64,000 bases of DNA, from assembly GCA_943737045.1 (NCBI GenBank), contig CALSFV010000024.1:1052406-1116405 (forward strand), written 5' to 3'. The notes under the pieces were generated by a model. It made no database searches and had not been told where the DNA came from. It saw only the letters and a list, made by a program, of their open reading frames with translations. Position 1 is the stretch's first letter; each line of letters opens with the position of its first letter. The stretch is from Parapristionchus giblindavisi (taxonomy: Eukaryota > Nematoda > Chromadorea > Rhabditida > Diplogasteridae). The position numbers were made by a program, and so were the translations under genes. Shown here piece after piece: positions 9,960 to 21,320 of the stretch.

Positions 9960-12900
9960 TTAAGTTAAAAATTGCCAAGATAGCTGAATTATTTTATTTC
10001 GTCAATCAGCGATTCTGCAATGTTCTAATTTGACGCTTATTAACAGTATGAATATTGTAGAATCTATAAATACAGTAATATCTCTATCAGATCAATCAGA
10101 GAATATTTCACACTTCAAATTTGCCGAATTATGTTATTTCATCAATTGTCGACATTGCCGCTTGCCGCAAACACTCTCGATACGATAATACTGCTCATGT
10201 TACTGCATGAATAAATGTAGAAAGTTATTATAAGTGCACTGAAAACACAGAACAAAATAGAAGACACTTAAAAATACAATAAACAGTTTATAATTCATGA
10301 ATCTTTCAAACTTGCATAAGAAGAATGTGAATAAGTGAACCAATAAATAGCAAAAAGGTATAAATATACTTGAGTCGACTTATCCACTAGACCATGGGTC
10401 CCTATTATGTGAAACGTCAACGATTCAGTATATACTTACTTGAACCTCCTTGATGTATAACCCCGCCCCTATCTGGTGAACCCTATGCATATACCGATTT
10501 TGACTCCTCCCATTTAACTTCGCGGGCTTGGACACCAGATGCCAATGTGAACACACCCAAAAATCTTTATCAATTCTAGAATGAAGACTGCCAGATGTCC
10601 TTCTGAAGCCGTAGATGATCCATGATGATGTCGACGACCTTCTGATTACGTCATCAACGAAAAGATGATTGGGTCTGTCGTTGATTATGAATTTAAATTG
10701 GATTCAATGATTCGGCATATCCACTAACAATAAGAGCACTAAGTACCTTGGAGAGTAGCAGCACATCGGTGATTAACATATGTCCTCGTCGACGACGCCA
10801 GAAAGCCCACGGTACTTGTCTCTGAAATGACTTTGAAATGAAGTAAATGAATGTCCAAACTACAAAGAAACTCTCCTCATGGGTCCCAGTCGCTAGATCA
10901 TCTTGTGTGATCTCTCGCTTCTTCAGAATCCCCTACGTCGATGACGACCATCTTTAGAAGGCGTCGGTTGACTATGACGAGTTGACCTATAAAATGAATA
11001 AGAGATTAGAACAGATTCAATGTTTAGACCTTTGCCAATATTCTAATCTCTTTGAACACATTTTCTCTGCCAAAGGGAAACATTGAATGGTGAAGAAAAA
11101 GTTGACGAAGGTTTCTGTTCCCGAATATTCAGAAATATAACAGTATGAATTCAACAGATGCCGTGTTCAAAAGAACGGTAAAGGAAAGAGACGACTCTCC
11201 ACTGTTTACACACTCTCTCGCTTCACCCTTCGCTTCTTTTTGCAACTTTCGAACATGAAATAATTCAATAATGTGTACATAAAGGCAAAGATAAGATGCA
11301 TACCAGTTTGAGAGAAAGAAGGTCGACGACAATCAGAACCCAAATCCATTGTTCGTGCCCAATAGAATGAGTCCTTCATTTGAGGTTCCGATTGACTTTC
11401 GTAGATTGACCTCTCCGAAGGTTGATGGTTCTGAAAATGATTTGAATGATTTGGAGTAACGAGAGACAGAAAATAAACGAGGAACGACATTGTAAAGATC
11501 AAAGATCAACTTGAAAAAAAGACAATAGGGGAAACGAGTGGAAGACGACCGAAAACTGCAAATGAAATGAACAAGAATAGGAACACCTGGGCTATGTATG
11601 ATAGTAAAATAATGGAAAAATATGGAAATTGAAATACAATAAATGAATGGATGGATAAACAACTGTGGTAATATACGAAAATTGAAATAGGTGATCGAAT
11701 GATATAGACAGAAAGGAGAAAAGAGAGGAAAGGGAGGATAAAAGCTGAGAGAGATAGGGGAGACGAAACTCTGGATCGTCCGATCGGTAACTCTGAAGTT
11801 CTGGTACCGAAAGTTCGGAAACTCGGAAATTCTGGAACATGAGCGGTTTTTATGGTTTCAGGCGGAGAAAATATCGACATTCAAAGAGACTTCCAGAAGA
11901 ACTTTTCCGGACTATAGAGGGACGTACAAATATTGATCGAAATAATAGGTAGAAGGGGAGAGGTATAAGTAGAGAGAGGTAGAAGGAGAGTGGGGTAGAG
12001 GAAGGGGAAGAGAGAGAGATTGGCGAAATCATACGAAGAGAAGAATGTAGCGATACGTGCCTCTGTTGAAATTGGCGGGCAAATGAGAGAGGGAAGATGG
12101 AACCAATGACAGATAAACACTATCTATGGTAGATCACTCTGACCAAAGTATCATCCTATTGTTATACGATGGTTGTTTGATCAGAGGAGAGAGTGTCCAG
12201 ACAGGAGAAAGTACAGACATATACATAGACATAATGAGAGAGTGTGGATAATTGAGAGAGTACAAGAAAGGAAAGACAGCGCGTGAACATGACCCACCAT
12301 AGATATTGTTTATCAATCACTGTCTCCTTCCATTCTTCCCGCCAATTTCATGGGATGTACGTGTTGCTATGGCTAATTTTGCTATATCCCTCCCTAGAGA
12401 TCTCCTTCTGTTATTCCTTTTGTCATTTGCTATATCCCTCCTTTTATTTTGCATATGATCACAGATTATCTCATTTCTATTGTCTTTGTGTTCAGCCATT
12501 GTTTGCCTTTCCGTCTTCTCCTCGTTTTACGCCTTTCATTCGAATACATTTTCTTTAGTACTATTTCGATCAATATTTATTCACTGTCTGTCCCTCATTA
12601 CCTCCCTATGTCTCTTGTTTTCGTGTCAGCAGTCAACAGTCAGGAACAGTCCTTCTGCCAGTCACTTTGAATTTCGATATTTTCTCCCCCTGAAATCATA
12701 AATATGTTCCAAAATTCCCGTATTTCCGAACGTTCGATACCAAAACGTCAGTGTTCCAGATCATATGTTCCTGACTCTCATACAACACCACCTCTATCTC
12801 TCTCATTGTCCGCTTTTATCCCCAATCTGTCTCTATTGTCTTTCTCTGTCATTCTCTGTCATTGTCATTCTCTTTCTGAATTTATTGTTCGATCTCCTAT

Positions 12901-14279
12901 TTCAATTTGCATATATTATCACAGTGGTTTATCCATCCACGCATCTATTGTATTCCAATTTGCCTATGATCCATTGTCATACGTAGCTCACGTGTCCCTA
13001 TTATTGTTAATTTCATTTGCAGTTTTCGGTCGTCTTCCACTCGTTTCCCATATTGTCCTTTTTTTCAAGTTGATCTTTGATCTTTACAATGCCGTTCCTC
13101 GTTTTTTTCTTTAAACATTGAATCTGTTCTAATCTCTTATTCATTTTATAGGTCAACTCGTAATAGTCAACCGACGCCTTCTAAAGATGGTCGTCATCGA
13201 CGTAGGGGATTCTGAAGAAGCGAGAGATCACACAAGATGATCTAGCGACTGGGACCCATGAGGAGAGTTTCTTTGTAGTTTGGACATTCATTTACTTCAT
13301 TTCAAAGTCATTTCAGAGACAAGTACCGTGGGCTTTCTGGCGTCGTCGACGAGGACATATGTTAATCACCGATGTGCTGCTACTCTCCAAGGTACTTAGT
13401 GCTCTTATTGTTAGTGGATATGCCGAATCATTGAATCCAATTTAAATTCATAATCAACGACAGACCCAATCATCTTTTCGTTGATGACGTAATCAGAAGG
13501 TCGTCGACATCATCATGGATCATCTACGGCTTCAGAAGGACATCTGGCAGTCTTCATTCTAGAATTGATAAAGATTTTTGGGTGTGTTCACATTGGCATC
13601 TGGTGTCCAAGCCCGCGAAGTTAAATGGGAGGAGTCAAAATCGGTATATGCATAGGGTTCACCAGATAGGGGCGGGGTTATACATCAAGGAGGTTCAAGT
13701 AAGTATATACTGAATCGTTGACGTTTCACATAATAGGGACCCATGGTCTAGTGGATAAGTCGACTCAAGTATATTTATACCTTTTTGCTATTTATTGGTT
13801 CACTTATTCACATTCTTCTTATGCAAGTTTGAAAGATTCATGAATTATAAACTGTTTATTGTATTTTTAAGTGTCTTCTATTTTGTTCTGTGTTTTCAGT
13901 GCACTTATAATAACTTTCTACATTTATTCATGCAGTAACATGAGCAGTATTATCGTATCGAGAGTGTTTGCGGCAAGCGGCAATGTCGACAATTGATGAA
14001 ATAACATAATTCGGCAAATTTGAAGTGTGAAATATTCTCTGATTGATCTGATAGAGATATTACTGTATTTATAGATTCTACAATATTCATACTGTTAATA
14101 AGCGTCAAATTAGAACATTGCAGAATCGCTGATTGACGAAATAAAATAATTCAGCTATCTTGGCAATTTTTAACTTAACAATTTGAAGTGTGATAATGAT
14201 ATTGTTATCTAACATTAGACGTAGCAGCCGAAACACAATAAATCACAATTAATGTAATATATTCTTTGATCATCAAGTA

Positions 14280-14727
14280 CAGTCCCGCACGTTCGCGCTC
14301 CCTAAATGTGGCAGGTTGCGGCCCCCCGCGGCCCGCGGGGGGCCGCATCATGCCGCATCGATGAATAATTTTTTTTAAAACAATTCGTTGTTTGTGATCG
14401 CTGCATCATCAAATAAGGGTGCGGGCATGATGATGCAACGATCGCAACCAATGAAATGTTTGAATAAAAAAATTGTTCATCGATGCGGCATGATGCGGCA
14501 CGCAGCGGGCCGCGGGGGGCCGCATCATGCCGCGTTTCGGGGGCACGGAAGGTTGTGTGATGCTGTCCACACTCAACCAAAAATTTTCGTTTCTGCGGTG
14601 ATATTAATATTATCTGATGATGCAACGATCACCAGCAATGAAATGTTTGAAAAACAATTATTCATCGATGCGGCATGATGCGGCCACCCGCGGGCCGCGG
14701 GGGGGGGAGCGCGAACGTGCGGATCTG
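14280..14727. mobile_element. GC-rich TA-flanked MITE, TIR CAGTCCCGCACGTTCGCGCT
   Basis: Ends CAGTCCCGCACGTTCGCGCT and AGCGCGAACGTGCGGATCTG are inverted copies, flanked by TA (14278-14279 and 14728-14729). The equivalent site in the opposite arm of the host palindrome (near 9515) has one TA and no insert, an exact empty site. The interior consists of GC-rich palindromes of GCGGCATGATGCGGC and GGCCCGCGGGG type, in strong contrast to its AT-rich surroundings. It shares CAGTCCCGCA ends with the element at 3160. Confidence 0.88.
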
Positions 14728-15130
14728 TATGTCTAATTTGTGACAATAGCGCATTCCCATCTTTTTCCTACTTCGTTCAAAACACAGTGAACAAACTACT
14801 TTTTTGCAATTATTTTACTGCGCTTTGGCTTCCAAAATAGGCTGAACCAATAGTCAAACATATTATAAAGAATTAATAATACAAAAAGAAGATAATTGTA
14901 TATATTTCGATAACCCCCATGATTATCTAATATACAACTGCATAACTTCTCATCTTACAGTATCCAAAAGGTTCCATCAAATTGCTTGCTCAAAAATCAG
15001 GTATTGCAATTAAATTGTCATATATGCAATTACAAAATTTATTAAATTTAAATTTTAAATTTTTCCCATTTTTCAAAATACGGAAAATATCTTATGCAAT
15101 GGATAAAATAACTTACAATTAATTATTATA

Positions 15131-16401
15131 TTAGGTTGTAACATAAGTTCCTTTGGATTTGAGTATGATGTGTTTACACTTCTGTTCCTCGCTTCGTTTT
15201 GAACGGAGCTCTCTGCACTGGTGCATATAACTAACTAGTGTCCCCCTCTACATAACCCACGAACCATCGATTGAAACTTCCATTTAATGATAAGTATGCC
15301 TCGCCTTTTTGCATAAATTGAAAATCAAGTTCTAAAGTCCAATTTGTTCCCGGCTCTCTCTCTCGCATGGATTTAACCAATATCAATCACCAACTAGGTT
15401 ATGTGTATTACACATATGTACCCTCCACCCACCCGCTGACTAATTGCTTACATAAATTTAAAATCGGAAAATATATTATGAAAAAGAGGAATGGTCGCGG
15501 CGGTATGGTCCCGACTTTCGAGATGGGCTTTTCGCCTTAAAGGAGAGCAACAAATTTGATACCCCTCCTTGAATGTCAGCCACACTTGGATCATCCACAT
15601 CCACTATTTCGCTAGAAATAAGTAAGCTTGAAAAACTCAAAAAGTTGTGAATACGAATCGTGGTCATTTAACGCGAATTTGAACAAAATCGCGGATCGGG
15701 ACCTCTACCTCTTTAATTTTTCTTAAAAGAACAAGCGCTTGAGTTGACAATCATGCAGCTTGATTGAAGAGATGGATCATTTCCAATTATAGTGCGCATA
15801 TTAGCCAGTGAATTTGAAAAGGAGAGAAACTAGAATCGATCAATAAGCCTGCAAATATCAGAAAATGGAGATGCTCTATGTTCAAAGAAGTTTGAAATGA
15901 GTCAGTGAATTTCTTGCGTCTAGTTGAGGTCACTGTTATAATCGGGGGCCTCTATTGTAAACAATTACAAGATTTGAAGCCATAGCTCATATCGCCGCGT
16001 CCACAGCGGTGTCCAATGTTTTTTTCGTCACGGCTCCGCTAGCGCTGACCAAGTAAAATCCGTTATATAAAGACAGTCAATTTTTTCTGGCATATACTAC
16101 CTGTCCCTCCTTACTCTCCGTGCCTTACTCTCTCGGGTTGCGCCTTTAGTTAAAGCCTCCCACTTAATTTAGTAAATGAAAAGTTTAAAAACAAAGAAGA
16201 TGTCGAAACGTGGTTGGCCTCACAGTTTGCACAATAACCCTAGTCTTACCAAAAGTAAAGAGCCCATGGTGTGGCTGGATTATAGCAGGGACCCATCGGC
16301 TACAACAGCAAATATATCCAACCGCAGTGTCGTCGATAAAGAAAGATAATTTTATTTGAATATTCACCTCAAAATCCAAAGGAACTTATGTTACAACCTA
16401 A
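15131..16401. mobile_element. Mariner-like element, TIR TTAGGTTGTAACATAAGT
   Basis: The left end TTAGGTTGTAACATAAGTTC and its inverted copy at the right end are flanked by TA (15129-15130 and 16402-16403). TTAGGTTG ends and the ~1.3 kb length are typical of mariner. Reading frames inside are broken, and I could not recognise catalytic motifs, so it is dead or non-autonomous. Related copies lie at about 54680-55640, 56936-57095 and 57378-59416. The recurring DDPSVADI reading frame (minus strand near 15590) is shared between copies but is not identified. Confidence 0.85.
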
Positions 16402-17590
16402 TAAATGCAATTAAAAAAATAATAAAAATTTTAATTTTCAGTTTTTCTAAATTCGTGTAGTGATCCCCGCCCGCCACCTGTCTCAACAGTGGTCGAATAT
16501 GGGGTTCTGCGCGCGCGATGACTCTCTGCGTCTCTACCCATCGATCTAATTTCGTGGTCTGTCCGCTCTATCACTGATCTAGCATTGACAGAGAGCCACT
16601 TCCTATCTTGGAAACAATTCTATAGAGATTTGTTCTTTGTGTATCATATTCAACCATCCTTCATTATCACGTTACCATAGTATTACTATTACTTGCATCA
16701 AAAAAATCTACCAAAACAATGGAAAAAGAATGGAAAACGGGACTACAGTATAATGCGGTGATTGTCAGACACATAACGATATTCTTCTAGGAAATCGTTA
16801 TATCAAAGAGCTACAGTAATCAGTACGTACTGTAACACGATACAATCAATAGAAACAAACAAAAGATCAGAGGTTATGGTACAAGAACAGTTCAAAACCA
16901 ATTTACATGTGAGATATATAAATGAAAATAAAGATGGAAAAATAGTCGCATACAAGTCGGGGGGGGGGGGGGGTGGTACTACCGTAATCGTTAATCACTC
17001 TAAATCAATAACAACACTGCAACGATTTGTGTAAAAATTGGTCTGTTAACAATTAGTATTATTAGTAAAATATCGTGCACTACTATTACAATTTTCCCAC
17101 TAAGCAAGAGAATATCGATTAGAGAACAAAGTACAGTACACACAATCTACCGTAATCACTTCAACAATCACCCTCATCATCTCTGTTCACTTCATGATCA
17201 CACAAGTACCTATGCATGAGCGAGCGAGTATGTCAATATCAATCCAAGTAAGCAATCATTTCAATATTTCAAAGATCAAATTATATTAAAAGGTTCGTAA
17301 GTCCGAAGATCAAAGATCATATAAGGCCACGAGCTAATTTTAATGTATCGTGCGACAGTACTAACTGATTACTGTAGCTCTTTGATATAAAGAACATTAT
17401 TTCATGCCTAAGCAAAATGAAGTATTATTCGATAATTCCCATAGAACTCAATAAATATCTATAATTGCGTAACTTATCATCTTACAGTATCTAGAGGGTA
17501 TCGTATCGTCAAATTGCTTGCCTGCTTGCTTAGAAATGGTGCATAACGAACGAAATTAGAGTATCTTATCAAAGAAACATTTATTTTAAT
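16402..17590. other. Repeat-derived DNA: inverted arms, poly(G), palindrome-family end
   Basis: Arms of about 45 bp at about 16800-16845 and 17345-17390 are inverted copies around CAAAGAGCTACAGTAATCAG. Between them is an uninterrupted run of about 15-16 G near 16960. The sequence at about 17466-17540 (CATCTTACAGTATCT and then CAAATTGCTTGC) matches the right end and outer flank of the 9271-14966 palindrome, so this is probably a decayed relative. No gene seen. Confidence 0.55.
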
Positions 17591-18005
17591 TTTTTTCGAA
17601 GGTCTGATTTTGAGACCCTACCGTTCAGAGGGCAGGTCTTCTAAAATTATGGTTCCTCCGCAGGCAGCTTTGCAATGTATCATATATTCATTTCCCATAT
17701 TTTGGTTTAGTTCCGATTCCTTTCAGACCCGTAGCAAAAGTTATGCTTTAAAAGTTAAGTTCTGCTGAGGTCTACTCAGCTGCTGCGCGTAGAGCGCACT
17801 AGCGCTTTCTCTCTCTGACGCTGCGCGCAGAGAGCCGAGTAGACCTTAGCAGAATGTTTGCTGCGGGTCTGAAAGGAATCGGAACTAAACCAAAACAAGG
17901 ACAATATATATATGATACATTGCAAAGTTACCTGCGGAGGAACCATAATTTTAGAAAACCTGCCCTGAACGGTAGGGTCTCAAAATTAGTCCTTCCAAAA
18001 AAATT
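17591..18005. mobile_element. Fold-back element, arms with GAGACCCTACCGTTCAG
   Basis: Arms of about 170 bp are inverted copies with few mismatches: GAGACCCTACCGTTCAG on the left pairs with CTGAACGGTAGGGTCTC on the right, and both ends contain GAAGG/CCTTC next to poly-T/poly-A. The loop near 17780-17840 holds CT-rich and GCGC-rich palindromes. No clear target duplication and no coding frame; the 74-codon frame at 17854 runs through an arm. Confidence 0.75.
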
Positions 18006-18185
18006 GTTTTTCATTCCCTGGGGGCGAATGAAAAGCTATGACTACCACGATCGGGGGATAAACACTACTCGCCACTAGCATCATTTTCGCACTTAGAACG
18101 GGTCGTTAGCACACCTAGAAGCTCAGTTTTAAATTTTCGTGTTTAAATTTTCAACTACGCTACAGCTCGAAATCGGAGTCAGGGC

Positions 18186-18463
18186 CATTCCTGTTTTGTT
18201 GACTGTGCAGTCCTAGTAGATGTCTACACACTCACAATGTTTCAGAACAACAGGACCTTTCACTAAAGAAATGTAAATTTTCAAAGAAGTGTATTTCTAT
18301 AGCGTCATCACTACGCATCAGTGAACTATTTTACTTACACCAACACATCATGGTAATATTCCCTGATAAATTCTGTACATTGACTCAGAATATCAGGCTG
18401 ATTGCTTTTCTGGATCAAAATTTATTTAAAAAAATGCCCAAGACTTTTAGGCTACACTGTATA
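18186..18463. mobile_element. Relic of the 47157-48799 family
   Basis: Sequence from about 18210 to the ACTGTATA at about 18456-18463 aligns with 48560-48800 in the arr-1 intron: shared landmarks are CACTAAAGAA/TACTAAAGAA, GTGAACTA and the terminal ACTGTATA. Only this one end is present. Confidence 0.55.
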
Positions 18464-18690
18464 TACTGATTTTGACTCCTCCTATTTAACTTCGCGGGCA
18501 GGGACCACACATACACTTATCAACACACCCAAAACACTTTATTCATTTTTAAGAAGAAGTTATAATGTAGAGACAGTCGCAAACGGTTTCTGTATAATCC
18601 TCACTAGTGCAGAATCTCCTCCTCGAGTAGATCAACGAAAGATAAAGGTGATGAACTGATGACGTCATCGTCGAGGCAGACGATACAGGT
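18464..18690. repeat. Relic of the giant palindrome arm
   Basis: GATTTTGACTCCTCC, then ATTTAACTTCGCGGGC and CAACACACCCAAAA, correspond to 10496-10560 in the left arm of the 9271-14966 palindrome. Later matches (GATGACGTCATCGTCGA) are weaker. It shows that the large palindrome belongs to a repeat family with more than one copy. Confidence 0.55.
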
Positions 18691-18914
18691 AAGATTCCAT
18701 ATGCAAATTAGAAATTACGATAGATTCAACGATTTCACCTATGTCAACACTTTTATCGCTTACATGAAAGTCTCGACATTAAAAAGAGAAGAAATTGAGT
18801 GACGAGAGAGCATGTAAAAAGTAGAGTGTTCTATTAGTTTTTTTTCTTAAAGAAGGAGATACTGACTCCCGCCACGATAAGCATGCTTGCTATTGTTTAT
18901 ATTTTCTATCGCAT

Positions 18915-20190
18915 CTTGTGATATAGTGAGAAAACTGGTGGAGGAGACAAAAGCTTATATTACTTCCCATCGGAAGATTGTTGTCAAGCATGATTCTCCA
19001 AAAGTTAGTGAGTGCAATCCAGGTCTGTGCGGCAATTAAAAATAACAATTTCAATGCCTTGCCGCACATCGAACCATGTGAAGACTCTCAGTGAACATTC
19101 ATAGATAATTTTGTGTTGAATTTGATAATCATGGCTCTTCAATGTACGCAACGAATTCTTGTTAACTTTCGAATATCATTTCTAAGGCTAATATCTAAGG
19201 CTAATAATTAAGCACAAATTACTCACAGTTTATCTATTATGGAAGATTATCGTGTATTTCAGACGATAATCATGTTGTGATAAGTTGAGAGAATATCATA
19301 TTTAAGAAATATGAATTTATTGATCTTGCTTTGAAAGAAATGTGTTAGAATAAGAAATTTATCGAAAAGTGATGACTCGAGTGGTTATAACAGCAATATT
19401 TAATTGCACTTCGTATGGCCGTGGAGGAAATTCGATATCTAATTTGAAGATCAAATAAACGATAAAAATAATTGTGAAATTTTTTTTGAAAATTAAAAAT
19501 AAAAAAAAAGCTTTTTTTGCGAAAATTATCTTCATGGATGCGGTAACTGAAGGAAAGATTGATTATTAAATTATCAGTGGTTCCTTCATGGAACTTATAT
19601 CATAAGAGATCGATTATTGTGTCTGATAACATATTCTTTTTTCATAAAAATAATTCGATAATATCTCATTTAATTGGTTTGTTTTCTATGAAGGAATGTT
19701 TGAATCGTTTGCTAAGACAAAGAGAGAGAATTCACTCCGGTAGATCTTGAAATCCCATTAAGCCCGTGAAATTTATTGCCCCGTTGTCCCCTAGTGGACC
19801 TACCCTTGAGCAGTCAATGATCTCTATCTATTATTGAATCGAGTGAAACAGATCGTTGTTGGGAAGGACATTAACTCCATTCGATTATTTTCCATACAGC
19901 GTTATAAAATGTCCGTATAAAATTTATTTGCATAAAAATGACAAATTTGTTGTAAACCTAGAGAACGGGTGTGAAAAAGTAACACTCGGAATCAAATATT
20001 TCACCTGCACTTTTCTCGAATATCACTCTACTGACACACTCTTCTGACTTTCGTTGCAATGATTTGATATGAATAAGAGTGCGTTCAAGTTTCCGAACAA
20101 TGTGAAATGAAGGAAATGGCATTATGGATGCTCTCGTACTACAAAGAAAACAAGATACTGTTATACGCTCAATACGCAGCAGGTTGGAGT
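18915..20190. repeat. Segmental duplication, copy 2 (pairs with 3890-5300)
   Basis: Positions 18915-19866 align with 3890-5300 minus the inserted fold-back, and about 19911-20190 weakly matches 1003-1280, so the pieces are contiguous here but separated in copy 1. The block at 19731-19870 is the best conserved part (about 96% with 5161-5300). No exon chain or RNA gene could be assigned. Confidence 0.7.
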
Positions 20191-21059
20191 TGTTACCACT
20201 ATTGTGAGATTTGTTTGAAATAATTTATTTTCATCATAAGGTCAATAAAAAACCTATAATAGGTTAAGATATAGAATAATTGGTAAAGTATGCTCTGTTT
20301 GTCTGTGTCTCATTGCGATCGAATGGCTATTGCGATATATAGTTAAAAAATAATAATAAGATACATATATTGTATAAGATTTGTTCACGTTTTTCGACAT
20401 ATTTTAAGGAATACTTCGGGGAATCCAGATATTACTCACCGACTAGGAAACGATAGAAATCATGTTTGATAAGATCATCGAGTCAAATCAGTCTTTGGTA
20501 AAAGAACACCGAAACAATGATCTCATAAATCATAGATCTGAAGAATGCACTATATCCCCACTAGTTCTTTTGTCTTCTCACCCGTGTCCACTCATCACTT
20601 CGCACTTCTTATCTAAACATTCCATCTTTTTCATTCAATCGACACCACTGCCAAATCTCGTGCTGACTAACGTCTGCATATGGGAGATCTTGAATGGATA
20701 CACTAAGCTAACTTGAAATTATCTGGCCACATTCTTACACTTTCATTGTCTATGTGACAGCAAGGAAAGATCGGGCAACTTCGAGATGGCTAGGAGAATT
20801 TTACATGTACTATTACATAAAAGCAGATGTGTTATTGATTTTCTGGAAAATTAGAGATTTAAGGCACAAATCATCTCGGTATGGCACATTGCACCTCAAT
20901 TCAAATTCGGAAAACAGTCTTTGACTTATATTATAAAGGTTCTCTATTCTTCCATATCTGCTTTCATCCTTTATAATAATCTATCCCTTTTTTGTCTTAA
21001 CCTGATGCACTCCTATCTCACTGATGGAATGAATGCCATTAAGAGATTGGAACGGATGA
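20191..21059. other. AT-rich intergenic DNA, nothing recognised
   Basis: No inverted-repeat ends, tandem array, splice-linked frames or RNA gene seen. The longest frame (84 codons at 20462) has no supporting features. Confidence 0.5.
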
Positions 21060-21320
21060 TTGCGACAAAGGAGAGGGAGAAGGAGAGGGAGAAGGGGGGG
21101 GGAGGGGAGAAGGAGAGGGAGGGGAGAAGGGGGGGGGAGGGGAGAAGGAGAGGGAGGGGAGAAGGGGGGGGGAGGGGAGAAGGAGAGGGAGGGGAGAAGG
21201 GGGGGGGGAGGGGAGAAGGAGAGGGAGGGGAGAAGGGGGGGGGGAGGGGAGAAGGAGAGGGAAGGGAGATGGGGGGGGGGGAGGGGAGAAGGAGAGGGAG
21301 AAGGAGTGGGAGAGGGAATG
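21060..21320. repeat. GA-rich minisatellite with long G runs
   Basis: Roughly five or six imperfect copies of a 35-40 bp unit made of GGAGAGGGAGGGGAGAAG followed by a run of 7-10 G. Purines are all on the plus strand. Repeated runs of three or more G give strong G-quadruplex and triplex potential. The array is open in several frames on both strands only because it lacks stop triplets; it is not coding. Confidence 0.85.

Larger units (their letters stand above)
9271..14966. mobile_element. Giant near-palindromic element (5.7 kb)
   Basis: The window folds on itself from TGGATACTGTAAGATGAG (9271) to CTCATCTTACAGTATCCA (14966), with the symmetry axis around 12.1-12.3 kb. Arm identity is high in the outer 1.7 kb (for example 10366-10640 against 13500-13770) and lower in CT-rich DNA near the centre. 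The left arm has about 450 bp (about 11028-11475) missing from the right arm. Each arm carries one later insertion (9646-9959 on the left, 14280-14727 on the right). Both arms include TGGTCTAGTGGATAAG, which resembles a tRNA D-arm, without a B box. No transposase was recognised; the open frames near the centre come from CT-rich sequence. Confidence 0.8.

Noticed and set aside
11206..13114. Cluster of 60-136 codon frames near the centre of the large palindrome
   Set aside because: Mirror-image frames from CT/GA-rich arms with Ser/Leu/Phe-rich translations; no transposase motif and no exon chain.
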